Positions 24,909-33,208 of a stretch of 64,000 bases of DNA are shown here, in pieces. The stretch covers positions 14,255-78,254 of the forward strand of contig DATFYE010000028.1 in the NCBI GenBank assembly GCA_035315185.1, given 5' to 3'. The DNA is from JADGQN01 sp035315185 (GTDB lineage: Bacteria > Desulfobacterota > Syntrophorhabdia > Syntrophorhabdales > WCHB1-27). The position numbers and the translations under genes are program-made. The notes beneath the pieces were generated by a model. That model saw only the letters and a program-made list of their open reading frames with translations. It ran no database searches and was not told where the DNA came from. The number at the start of each line of letters is the position of its first letter. The stretch's first letter is position 1.

Positions 24909-25352
24909 ATGGCGAAAGAAAAATCGTTTGACCCCTTTGAGGACTTGAAAAAACTGGCCGGCCGGATGGAGCAGGATTTCTTCGAGCTTGTTACAGGCAG
25001 GATACTTGTACCGGCTGCCATGGACGCAAAATGGAAACCCCCGCTGGACATATACGAACTGGAGGATCAGATCATTATCAAGCTGGAGCTGGCCGGTGTA
25101 AAAAGGAAAGAGATCAGCATCATCCAGGAGGGGAATCGGATCCGTATCTCCGGCAGGCGAAAGATGGAGGACCGGGAACAGATACATACTTACCACCAGA
25201 TGGAGATCAACTACGGAGAATTCGAGAGGGTGATCGTCGTATCCGAGACAGTCAGGATCGACGAGGTAAAGGCATCTTACAAGGATGGCTTTCTGATCAT
25301 ACACGCGCAAAAGAAACCGGCAGAGGTTGTCGTGGGGCTGAATGAAAGGTGA
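24909..25352 (+). CDS. Small heat shock protein, Hsp20/alpha-crystallin family
   Basis: A 147-residue chaperone. The alpha-crystallin domain runs from KWKPPLDIYELEDQIIIKLE through ISIIQEGNRIRISGRR to VKASYKDGFLIIHAQKK, whose GFL-I motif is diagnostic. The N-terminal ~40 residues (FDPFEDLKKLAGRMEQDFFE) are the variable arm. It holds unfolding proteins soluble under stress. It lies 6 bp before lon and is probably cotranscribed with it. Confidence 0.93.
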   Translation: MAKEKSFDPFEDLKKLAGRMEQDFFELVTGRILVPAAMDAKWKPPLDIYELEDQIIIKLELAGVKRKEISIIQEGNRIRISGRRKMEDREQIHTYHQMEINYGEFERVIVVSETVRIDEVKASYKDGFLIIHAQKKPAEVVVGLNER

Positions 25353-25358
25353 TTTGAG

Positions 25359-27719
25359 ATGCAGCAGGAACTGAAAGAAAAGGACCCTGAGATTCCGGGG
25401 GAACTCCCCATCCTGACGACAACGGAGACAATCGTATATCCTTACACGGTCGTCCCGCTGGCAGTTTCTGAGAAGGCCTTTTCGCTCGCAGTCGACGAAG
25501 CCATGTCAAAAGACCGTATGATCGGCATATTCGGCGCTGCCCTCAAAGAAGAGGCGTCGTCCGAACAAACGATCTTCCCCGTAGGAACGGCAGCTGCAAT
25601 TCACAAACTCCTCAAACTCCCCGACGGCAGCATCCGCATCATTGTGCAGGGGCTGGCAAAGATCAGGCAGGTAACGCTCACCCAGAAGGAACCTTTCCCC
25701 AGGGCCAGCGTAGAGGTGCTTCACGAGAATGAAGACGTCACCAAGAACGTAGAAGCGCTCATGCGCACAGTTAGTAATCAGTACCAGAAGATTCTTAACC
25801 TCACACCTCAGGCTCCGGACGAATTGAAAATAGCGGCCTCCAGCATCGACGAGCCGATCAAGCTCGCCTATTTTGTCGGTACTATGCTGAAGCTGAATCT
25901 GGAAGAGAAACAGGAATTGCTGGAGCTTGACACCGTTGAAGACAAGCTGCGGAGGCTCTCGTTTTTCCAGGGCAGGGAACTGGAGCTTCTCGAGCTCTCC
26001 GGCAAGATCCATCTGGAAGTCCAGAAAGAGATCGGAAAGCTACAAAAGGAGCACTACCTGAGGGAACAGCTCAACGCCATCAGGAGGGAGTTGGGTGAGG
26101 ATAGCGAAGTGGTCGTGGAGGTGGGAAAGCTTCGCGCGAAAATGGAGGGAAGGAATTACCCAGCTTATGTTGCAGAAGAGATTGAGAAGGAGATTTCCCG
26201 CTTCAGCATGCTTAATCCGTCTTCAGCAGAATATAGCGTCATAAGAACATACCTCGACTGGCTGATAGATCTCCCCTGGGAGATACACCATGAATCAGAA
26301 CTCGACATCAAGAAAGCCCGCCGGATATTGGATGAGGACCACTACGATCTCAAGGATGTAAAAGAGCGCATCACTGAATACCTGGCGGTGCTCAGAATAA
26401 AGCCTGACATAAAGGCCCCCCTGCTCTGTTTTGCGGGGCCACCAGGGGTTGGAAAGACGTCGCTGGGAAAATCGATAGCGCGGGCCATGGGAAAAAAATT
26501 CATCCGTATATCTCTCGGCGGTATCAGAGATGAGGCAGAGATCCGGGGCCACAGAAGGACCTACGTCGGGGCAATGCCCGGCAGGATCATCCAGGGTATA
26601 CGGAGGGCTGGCAGTAATAATCCGGTATTCATGCTGGACGAGATTGATAAGGTGGGCACTGATTTCAGGGGTGATCCGTCAAGCGCCCTTCTCGAGGTGC
26701 TCGACCCGGAACAGAACTCCACGTTTAGCGATCATTACCTGGAACTGCCTTTTGACCTTTCAAAGGTGACTTTTATCACTACAGCAAATATCATTGACAC
26801 TGTACAGCCTGCTCTGCGGGATAGGATGGAGGTTATCAGGTTATCGGGTTACACGAGCGAGGAAAAGCTGCGCATAGCAAAGGAATACCTGATTCCCAGG
26901 CAGTTGAAGGAACACGGTGTAGATGCAAGCACACTCGAATTCGAGGAGAGTGCCTTGCTCTACCTCGTAGACCATTACACGCGGGAAGCCGGTGTTCGTG
27001 CGCTGGAAAGGCAGATCGCCAAGATCATCCGTAAGGTGGCTGTTGAGCGACTCCAGACAAAGAAGGCGAGAAACAGAATCACTGTCGCAAACATTCGCGA
27101 CTACCTCGGGCCCGAGGCCCTCTTCCCTGAAGCTGCGCTCCGCGCATCGCGTCCCGGTGTTGCAACAGGGCTGGCATGGACCGAGGCGGGAGGAGATATT
27201 CTCTTCATCGAGGCTGCGGTGATGCCCGGCAAGAAAGGGCTCACGCTCACCGGTAACCTGGGTGAGGTGATGCAGGAATCCGCACGGGCAGCCCTCAGTT
27301 TCATCAGAAGCAATGCAAAAAAGCTCGGTATCAATGATGAATTTTTCGAGCAGCACGATTTCCACTTACACGTGCCCCAGGGGGCAATCCCCAAGGACGG
27401 GCCATCGGCAGGTGTCACCATGGCAACCGCGCTTGCTTCTATCATCAAAAACAAGCGGATAAGGAACGACGTGGCAATGACCGGAGAGATCACGCTCACC
27501 GGTGTCGTGCTTCCCGTAGGCGGAATAAAAGAGAAAACGCTGGCGGCGAAACGGGCGGGTATTACCACGCTGATCGTCCCTGATAAGAACAGAAACGACG
27601 TGTCTCAGATAGACAAGAGGCTCAGAGCCGGTTTAAAATTCATTTACGCCCGGGATATATCCCAGGTTTTTGACCACGCCTTCGCACATGGAACTACTCC
27701 AAAACATCGCAAGAAATAG
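25359..27719 (+). CDS. lon: ATP-dependent protease Lon
   Basis: A 786-residue LonA protease. N-terminal substrate-binding domain (ETIVYPYTVVPLAV...), AAA+ domain with Walker A GPPGVGKTSLGKS and Walker B VFMLDEIDKVG, and the Ser-Lys protease domain with PKDGPSAGVTMA (catalytic Ser) and LPVGGIKEKTLAAKRAG (catalytic Lys). Degrades misfolded and regulatory proteins. Ribosome site AAAGGTGA before the ATG. The 3' end overlaps the start of a permease gene by 32 bp in another frame. Confidence 0.97.
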   Translation: MQQELKEKDPEIPGELPILTTTETIVYPYTVVPLAVSEKAFSLAVDEAMSKDRMIGIFGAALKEEASSEQTIFPVGTAAAIHKLLKLPDGSIRIIVQGLAKIRQVTLTQKEPFPRASVEVLHENEDVTKNVEALMRTVSNQYQKILNLTPQAPDELKIAASSIDEPIKLAYFVGTMLKLNLEEKQELLELDTVEDKLRRLSFFQGRELELLELSGKIHLEVQKEIGKLQKEHYLREQLNAIRRELGEDSEVVVEVGKLRAKMEGRNYPAYVAEEIEKEISRFSMLNPSSAEYSVIRTYLDWLIDLPWEIHHESELDIKKARRILDEDHYDLKDVKERITEYLAVLRIKPDIKAPLLCFAGPPGVGKTSLGKSIARAMGKKFIRISLGGIRDEAEIRGHRRTYVGAMPGRIIQGIRRAGSNNPVFMLDEIDKVGTDFRGDPSSALLEVLDPEQNSTFSDHYLELPFDLSKVTFITTANIIDTVQPALRDRMEVIRLSGYTSEEKLRIAKEYLIPRQLKEHGVDASTLEFEESALLYLVDHYTREAGVRALERQIAKIIRKVAVERLQTKKARNRITVANIRDYLGPEALFPEAALRASRPGVATGLAWTEAGGDILFIEAAVMPGKKGLTLTGNLGEVMQESARAALSFIRSNAKKLGINDEFFEQHDFHLHVPQGAIPKDGPSAGVTMATALASIIKNKRIRNDVAMTGEITLTGVVLPVGGIKEKTLAAKRAGITTLIVPDKNRNDVSQIDKRLRAGLKFIYARDISQVFDHAFAHGTTPKHRKK

Positions 27720-28524
27720 GCTTGCTCTTACCGGCCTTATCATCCTCATCCCCATGTTTTTGTGCGCGGTGCTGGCTCCCGTACTCGCGCCCCACAACCC
27801 CATCGAGCCTGACCTCAAGAACGTGCTTGCCGGGCCGTCTTTCTCGCACCCCTTCGGGACTGACATGCTGGGAAGGGATGTATTGGCAAGGGTGATTTAC
27901 GGAAGTCGTATCTCTCTTCTCGTCGGGTTTGTCTCAGTAGGCATAGCTACTCTGATTGGTCTGATTCTCGGCGCCGTTTCCGGTTACTACGGCGGAGCGG
28001 TAGATGAGGTCATCATGAGGTTTGTCGATCTCATGATGTGCTTTCCCACTTTTTTTCTGATACTCGCGGTGATTGCCTTCCTGGAGCCGAGCATCTGGAA
28101 CATTATGGTGGTGATCGGCCTTACCAGCTGGATGGGCATTTCGCGCCTGGTCAGGGCTGAATTCCTTAGTATCAAGAGTAAGGAGTTCGTGATGGCAGCC
28201 AAGGCCCAGGGACTCTCCAACCGAAGGATCATTTTTGGCCATATCCTGCCAAATGCGCTCGCCCCTGTGTATGTGGTGGCTACCTTGGGAGTTGGCGGTG
28301 CGATATTGACCGAATCAGCGCTCAGCTTTCTCGGAATCGGCGTGCAGCCGCCTACGGCCAGCTGGGGAAATATCCTGGCTCAAGCAAAGGACAATATTGA
28401 GATCGCGTGGTGGCTCAGCCTCTATCCGGGCATAGCCATTTTTCTCACGGTGATGGGTTACAACCTGCTCGGAGAGGGGTTGAGCGATTTACTCGATCCC
28501 CGAAGGCGCTACGCAAACAAATAG
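27688..28524 (+). CDS. Orphan DppC/OppC-type ABC transporter permease
   Basis: A 278-residue protein with the C-type peptide/nickel permease layout: first helix NRLALTGLIILIPMFLCAVL, the HPFGTDMLGRDVLARVIYGSR signature, the EAA-like loop AAKAQGLSNRRIIFGHILPNALAP, and SFLGIGVQPPTASWG. It needs a B-type permease, ATPases and a binding protein, none of which is nearby. The start inside lon is either ATG 27688 or TTG 27670; neither has a good ribosome site, so translation may depend on lon. The gene is intact. Confidence 0.88.
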   Translation: MELLQNIARNRLALTGLIILIPMFLCAVLAPVLAPHNPIEPDLKNVLAGPSFSHPFGTDMLGRDVLARVIYGSRISLLVGFVSVGIATLIGLILGAVSGYYGGAVDEVIMRFVDLMMCFPTFFLILAVIAFLEPSIWNIMVVIGLTSWMGISRLVRAEFLSIKSKEFVMAAKAQGLSNRRIIFGHILPNALAPVYVVATLGVGGAILTESALSFLGIGVQPPTASWGNILAQAKDNIEIAWWLSLYPGIAIFLTVMGYNLLGEGLSDLLDPRRRYANK

Positions 28525-28652
28525 TACCAATTCGCCTTCAAGCGTATACCTTCGTTGCCCATCGGCCTGTTCTTACTCGACGTACCGCCAGGTACGTCTG
28601 CGTAGCCCAGGCCTCGGCGCGCCTCGGTCTCCATCTTGAATACGAATTGGTA
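28525..28652. repeat. Foldback element, copy 5
   Basis: Arms TACCAATTCGCCTTCAAG (28525-28542) and CTTGAATACGAATTGGTA (28635-28652) pair at 16 of 18. The core matches copy 4 closely (TTCGTTGCCCATCGGCCTGT, CGACGTACCGCCAGGTACG). It begins on the first base after the permease stop codon. Confidence 0.88.
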
Positions 28653-28741
28653 TAATCAGTTTCCATACGGTGATTCCGGCGGAAGCCGCAATCCAGTTTC
28701 TAAGGTATCTCCGGGCCCAATGACCCTACCTTTTGACGAGG

Positions 28742-29329
28742 TTAATCGACGGTGTAGGACTTGACGTCTCGCTGCCCAGGCGTGTCAGGCTTCTGGGCGC
28801 TGTCCTTTTCGCGTGGCGCCGATAAAGCCGGTTCCTGAGCGGTTTTTGGTGCACTGGCAGCCTTCACGGGCTGGGTTTCGGCTCTTGCGACGGGCTGCTT
28901 CGGTTCTGATTTGGGCCTTGCCTTCTGCGCTTTCAGTGATTGAAGCTCCTCCTCCAGCTGGGCAAGTTCCGATGCTCTCTCCTCGTACTGCACAGAGAGC
29001 CTGCTGTTTTCATCTTCGAGTCTCTGCCTTTCGTCCTCTACTTTTTTCATATTTTCCTGAACAAGTTCGAGGCGAGTCTTGAAATCTGTAACATTACGGG
29101 CAGCCGTCATCAATTTTGCCTGTGAATCGATCCAGAAAGCTGCCGTTAATGTCGACAGGACCGCGAGTACGGCTGTGGCTATGAAGAACGGTCTGGGGGC
29201 TCTCAGCCGTTTAGGTTTCTCGGGAGAATCAGTAATGTGCTTGGGTTCTTCCGGCTCTCTGCACTCAGTCTCTTTGGCAGCGATCTTGAGTCGCTGCCAT
29301 GCTTCTGTATAGATCCTGGGTCCGGACAT
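28742..29329 (-). CDS. Single-pass membrane protein with coiled coil
   Basis: A 195-residue protein, not recognised as a named family. From the ATG at 29329, preceded by AGGAGGG, it has a short cytoplasmic N-terminus, a membrane helix near residues 48-67 (FFIATAVLAVLSTLTAAFWI), a coiled coil (LELVQENMKKVEDERQRLED, YEERASELAQLEEELQSL) and a Lys/Pro/Ala-rich tail ending SYTVD. A longer frame upstream runs through repeat DNA and is rejected. Likely a periplasmic scaffold or anchor. Confidence 0.75.
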   Translation of the reverse strand: MSGPRIYTEAWQRLKIAAKETECREPEEPKHITDSPEKPKRLRAPRPFFIATAVLAVLSTLTAAFWIDSQAKLMTAARNVTDFKTRLELVQENMKKVEDERQRLEDENSRLSVQYEERASELAQLEEELQSLKAQKARPKSEPKQPVARAETQPVKAASAPKTAQEPALSAPREKDSAQKPDTPGQRDVKSYTVD

Positions 29330-29400
29330 ACAGCCCTCCTGCCTGCCAAGGGTGCATGCAATTTCTGTTCCTTTCTTATGTTCTCTACCCGCAGTGAACG

Positions 29401-29432
29401 AAATCCAAAATTCCAAGCACCAAATTCCAAAC
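29401..29432. repeat. Short array of AATTCCAA motifs
   Basis: AAATCCAAAATTCCAAGCAC and CAAATTCCAAAC are near-tandem units in the gap before the coiled-coil gene. Same style as the other motif arrays, but no inverted half is evident. No gene is seen in 29330-29566. Confidence 0.5.
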
Positions 29433-29566
29433 AACTCCAGATATCGGAAGCCCGAGAGGCATTGCGCGGGAGCCTCACCCGGCGCCAACATCGGCCAGGT
29501 AGGGTTGAAAATGGCATACTCAGCAGAACGCACGTAGCGCACGGAAGAAGTGTTGTGTGTTAAGCG

Positions 29567-30403
29567 TTATGTATTGTCTTCATCGGAAAATTGTTCCCGC
29601 CCGGACAGCATCAAGCTCGCAATCACAATAAGACATAAGAAGGGGAGAACGCCGAGGCAAACACCCACCCTCCCTTTGACCCCGGCTGAAAAGCTGAAGA
29701 GATGCTGCCCGTAAAGGTCCGTAGAGATGCCGAGGCCAACTATGAGACCACCCAAGGCGCCCACGATCATTAATGCTGCTCCGGCGAACCTCAAAAAGCC
29801 GCCGGATACCTCTTCGGGTCTCATGATGTCCGTCCATACGAGGCCCCATCTCCTGACCCGGGGATAGAGGAGCAGAAGAAGCGGCGGACCGAGCACGAGC
29901 TGGGCAAGGAGATTATTCACCGTTATGACGATGGCCAGGAAAGCAAACGGGATAAGGCCGACAAAGTCCAGATACCAGGCTATTATCGTTGCACACGCTG
30001 ACGAAGAAACGATTGCCGCAAGGATATAAGCTGCAAGCTTCCTTCGGCAATTTACGTTCTGGCTCATATCCCGTGCAGGCACGAGACCGGTTGCGCCCCA
30101 TAGCTTGTAGGGAATAAAGCCCAGCATGAAGTTGCCAAAAAACCCTGCTGCGCTCGCCCACGTCAGGGTACCGCCCAACAGGTCAGCCAGACTGTTGCCG
30201 ATTGCTGCACCCCACGCACCGGCTGGTCCGAACATCAGTCCGAAAACCGTGGGGAAAACATTAGCCGGGCGCACTTCGGTGATGCCCGGTATGATAGGGA
30301 TGCCTCCCTTGAAGGGGATCAGCACGGCAGCGTAAATAGCTGCCGATAGGGCCGTCAGGATGACCATTCGCGTATGTCTCCACATGGAGAAGACTTCTTT
30401 CAT
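29567..30403 (-). CDS. ECF transporter substrate-binding (S) component, substrate unknown
   Basis: A 278-residue membrane protein. The first helices hold TALSAAIYAAVLIPFKGGIP, then EVRPANVFPTVFGLMFGPAG and AIGNSLADLLGG, a pattern seen in ECF S components such as those annotated QueT-like. At least six hydrophobic segments are visible. GGAAGG precedes the ATG at 30403. It is the third gene after the ATPase and T genes, so this is a dedicated (group I) ECF system for a vitamin, precursor or metal. Substrate cannot be assigned. Confidence 0.82.
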   Translation of the reverse strand: MKEVFSMWRHTRMVILTALSAAIYAAVLIPFKGGIPIIPGITEVRPANVFPTVFGLMFGPAGAWGAAIGNSLADLLGGTLTWASAAGFFGNFMLGFIPYKLWGATGLVPARDMSQNVNCRRKLAAYILAAIVSSSACATIIAWYLDFVGLIPFAFLAIVITVNNLLAQLVLGPPLLLLLYPRVRRWGLVWTDIMRPEEVSGGFLRFAGAALMIVGALGGLIVGLGISTDLYGQHLFSFSAGVKGRVGVCLGVLPFLCLIVIASLMLSGREQFSDEDNT

Positions 30404-30424
30404 AAGTATCCTTCCAGAATCAGT

Positions 30425-31207
30425 TCAAAACCTTTGCAACCCCGCGATCATTCCGTGCCCCGTCAACTTGAAATAAGTAGCTGCCGTAAAGAGGACTGCA
30501 AGGCACGCGAGGCAAATAAAGTCCTTTATTTTGAATCCAATTTGCAAATAGAAAGTCCTGTTCTTCCGTGCACCAAAACCTCTCGATTCCAAAGCCATGA
30601 CAAAAGTATTGGTGCTCCTGATCATGGAGAGAAAGACCGGCACGAGAAGAGGAAGATATTTCCTCACACGCTGGACTATGTTTCCGGTATCGAGGTCAAG
30701 CCCCCTGCTTCGCTGAGCTTGAGCCACGGCGTACGTACTTGCCACAATCATGGGTATCATACGAAAGGCCGTTGAGACGGCAAAACCGACTCTATACGGA
30801 AGACCGAGCCTGATCAAACCGAGCGTCAACTCCTCATACCTGGTGGTGCTTAGAAAAACTATGCCTTCCACCACGAGTGACAGGAGGATAAGCGTTCTCC
30901 CGACACTGTAAGAAAGAGACTCGCGTTCGATGATCCAGAACAGCGGCGTTTTTCCGTTGGCAAAGAGATTCCAGAGAATGATGCTGGAGACGGCCAGCAC
31001 CAAAAGTACATAGCGGACCGGTCTCAGGTTCGCCAATGATCTGGACGCAATACCATGGGCCAGGACAAGGAAGCTCATGGGCGCAACCCAAAAAGGGTTT
31101 TCAAAGTAAAGGATAATTACAAAGAAGATGACGAGCGCAAACATCTTGGTGCGAGGGTCAAGTCCGTGAAAGAACGTCTCTCTTTCGAGGTAGATCTCCT
31201 GGCCCAT
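30425..31207 (-). CDS. ecfT: ECF transporter transmembrane (T) component
   Basis: A 260-residue membrane protein with the T-component signs: HGLDPRTKMFALVIFFV near the start, AQAQRSRGLDLDTG (the first Ala-Arg-Gly coupling motif) and FVMALESRGFGARKNRTFY (the second). It couples the S component to the ATPases. The ATG at 31207 overlaps the TGA of the ATPase gene by 1 bp. A GTG three bases earlier is an alternative. Confidence 0.9.
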   Translation of the reverse strand: MGQEIYLERETFFHGLDPRTKMFALVIFFVIILYFENPFWVAPMSFLVLAHGIASRSLANLRPVRYVLLVLAVSSIILWNLFANGKTPLFWIIERESLSYSVGRTLILLSLVVEGIVFLSTTRYEELTLGLIRLGLPYRVGFAVSTAFRMIPMIVASTYAVAQAQRSRGLDLDTGNIVQRVRKYLPLLVPVFLSMIRSTNTFVMALESRGFGARKNRTFYLQIGFKIKDFICLACLAVLFTAATYFKLTGHGMIAGLQRF

Positions 31208-32907
31208 CACGGCGATGTTCCTCCCGTCAGAGTGCAGAGCGCCAGCTCTTCGATGCTGAGCATGGTCTTGCCCAGAGCCCGAGAGAATGTGGTCACCCGG
31301 GGCGGGCTCAACGCGGCTTCGGCGAGTTCCTGTCTGGCGAAAATTTCACGGGGAGTGCCTTCCATCAAGACTTGTCCCTCCTTGAGAACAAGCACGCGAT
31401 GGGCATACTCGGCCACGATCCACATGTGGTGTGTGATGAAAATAATGGTGCACCCCTGCTCATTAAGATTCCTTATCATCTCCATCATGCTTCTCTGCTC
31501 CGTGTAGTCGAGCCCGGTCGTGGGTTCGTCAAGGATGAGGACGTCCGGTCTCAGAGCCAGCACTGAAGCGACAGCGACACGTTTCCGTCCGCTTTTTGTC
31601 AGACTGAAAGGATCTTCATGCTCAAAGCCGGTCAAGCCAACGGCCGCCAGCGCCTGCTCAACATGCGCTTTGATCTCTTGATCGTTCATATTGCGCAGTT
31701 TGAGACCGAAAGCCACTTCATCGAATACTGTCTCAGAAAAGATCTGATGGTCCGGGTTTTGAAATACGTACCCCACGGTCCGCCCCAGCTCGAACAGGGT
31801 CTGCTCCGTTGTAGGCACACCTCTCACAAAGACGCGCCCCTTGCTGGGAAGCAGCAGGCCGTTGAGATGCTTGGCAAGCGTTGTCTTTCCGCCCCCGTTT
31901 TGCCCGATGATCGCAACTATCTCCTTGCGCCGTACTGCAACATTGATCCCGCTCAGTGCCTTTACGCCTCCTGGGTAAGTGTATTCCAGGTTTTCGCACG
32001 CGACAATCGTCTCACCGTATTTCGAAACGCGGCGCTCGTCCTTCTCTGCAGCGCGTCTATAGGCTTCTTCTGAAATGAGCCATCTACGGGCAGCAAACTC
32101 CTTGAGGCCTTCCTCGATCGTCAGAGGCAAGCTTTCACATCCCATGCGATGAAAGTAAGCCGGGACAGCCGGCGGCATCACACCTACGGCTTTGAGCAGA
32201 TCAATCCGCCGCAGTATTTCTGAGGCGGAACCATAGCCCGCGACCCGGCCGTCCTTAAGCAAGAGAACGTTCTTGGCGCTGAGGACTTCTTCAGTCTCCT
32301 GTTCGACGGTAATCAGAGTCATTTCCTCTCGCAGGCACAACCCATTGGTAATGCGAAAGATTTCTTTTTTACTTTCCGGATCAAGGTCGGTTGTCGGTTC
32401 GTCCATCACGAGTAGCTCTGGCGTCAGCGCCAGGATTGAAGCTATGGCCAACTTCTGCTTTTGGCCGCCGGAGAGTGATGCCGGAGAACGGCGCTTAAAC
32501 CCGGCCAGTCCCACCAGCCGCAGATTCTCGTCCACCCGGCGTACGATCTCTTCGCGTGGCAGGCCAAGATTCTCAGGCCCGAAGGCCACCTCGAGCTCCA
32601 GATTGGTCGAAAAAAGCTGGGCCTCAAAATCCTGAAAAACCATGCCCACACGCTCGGACAGCTCCGCGACCGTCGACTCTCTTGTATTTCTGCCCAGTAC
32701 GTTCACTGCACCGTCAATGCGGCCCTTAAAGAAATGGGGAACAAGACCGTTCATAGTGGCTGCCAGGGTGCTCTTCCCGGCCTCTGTGGGCCCCATGATG
32801 ACGAGAGAGTCCCCGCGCGCAACATCAAGGGAGACACGATCCAGCGCAGGCTTTTTCTGCCCTCTGTATTGATAGGTGAGGTTACGGATGCTCAGAGCAA
32901 GTGTCAT
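31207..32907 (-). CDS. ecfA: ECF transporter ATPase, fused A-A' (two ABC domains)
   Basis: A 566-residue protein with two ABC domains. Domain 1: Walker A GPTEAGKSTLAATMNG, signature SLSGGQKQKLAIAS, Walker B ELLVMDEPTTDLD. Domain 2 (from about residue 300): Walker A GQNGGGKTTLAKHLNG, signature SLTKSGRKRVAVAS, Walker B VLILDEPTTGLD, and THHMWIVAEYAHRV. Both sites appear intact, although the second signature is of the LTK type. It energises the S and T proteins encoded after it. TTG-ATG double start; ATG 32907 chosen. A foldback element lies 5 bp upstream and covers the promoter region. Confidence 0.92.
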   Translation of the reverse strand: MTLALSIRNLTYQYRGQKKPALDRVSLDVARGDSLVIMGPTEAGKSTLAATMNGLVPHFFKGRIDGAVNVLGRNTRESTVAELSERVGMVFQDFEAQLFSTNLELEVAFGPENLGLPREEIVRRVDENLRLVGLAGFKRRSPASLSGGQKQKLAIASILALTPELLVMDEPTTDLDPESKKEIFRITNGLCLREEMTLITVEQETEEVLSAKNVLLLKDGRVAGYGSASEILRRIDLLKAVGVMPPAVPAYFHRMGCESLPLTIEEGLKEFAARRWLISEEAYRRAAEKDERRVSKYGETIVACENLEYTYPGGVKALSGINVAVRRKEIVAIIGQNGGGKTTLAKHLNGLLLPSKGRVFVRGVPTTEQTLFELGRTVGYVFQNPDHQIFSETVFDEVAFGLKLRNMNDQEIKAHVEQALAAVGLTGFEHEDPFSLTKSGRKRVAVASVLALRPDVLILDEPTTGLDYTEQRSMMEMIRNLNEQGCTIIFITHHMWIVAEYAHRVLVLKEGQVLMEGTPREIFARQELAEAALSPPRVTTFSRALGKTMLSIEELALCTLTGGTSP

Positions 32908-32911
32908 CAAT

Positions 32912-33035
32912 CACCGATTCGCCTTCAAGTGCATACCTTCGTTGTCGCTGCGTCGCTCTCCTCGACGTACTTCTAGTACGCCTGCGTCGGCTTGCTCGCT
33001 GCCGCCTCGGTCTCCAACTTGAATGCAAATCGGTG
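32912..33035. repeat. Foldback element, copy 6
   Basis: Arms CACCGATTCGCCTTCAAG (32912-32929) and CTTGAATGCAAATCGGTG (33018-33035) pair at 16 of 18. The core (TCGCTGCGTCGCTCTCCTCG, ACGTACTTCTAGTACGCCTG, CTGCCGCCTCGGTCTCC) matches copy 3 in reverse complement. It lies directly in front of the ECF operon, so the mRNA leader would begin within or beyond it. Confidence 0.87.
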
Positions 33036-33090
33036 TAAGTGGACGGCTCTTATGTTTATTACGATAACTCCGCCGTGTCAATAGAGACAC

Positions 33091-33207
33091 AGGAAAGAAC
33101 AAGAACAAAGGTTGAGGAAAAAGCAAAAACGAAGGTTGAGAGAAGCGTCCGCCTCTACTCAACCTTCGTTTTAGTCCTTACCTTAACCTGCTTTTTCTTT
33201 TTCCTGC
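33091..33207. repeat. Foldback array with AAGGTTGAG motifs
   Basis: AAAACGAAGGTTGAG (33126-33140) and CTCAACCTTCGTTTT (33158-33172) are a perfect 15-bp inverted repeat. Outer related units (AACAAAGGTTGAGG; ACCTTAACCTGC) extend it. It ends 1 bp before the PP2C gene stop and could terminate transcription of that gene. Confidence 0.75.
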
Positions 33208-33208
33208 T

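Noticed and set aside
32908..33037. Vitamin riboswitch before the ECF operon
   Set aside because: The conserved structure there is the dispersed foldback element, and no known riboswitch core was recognised.
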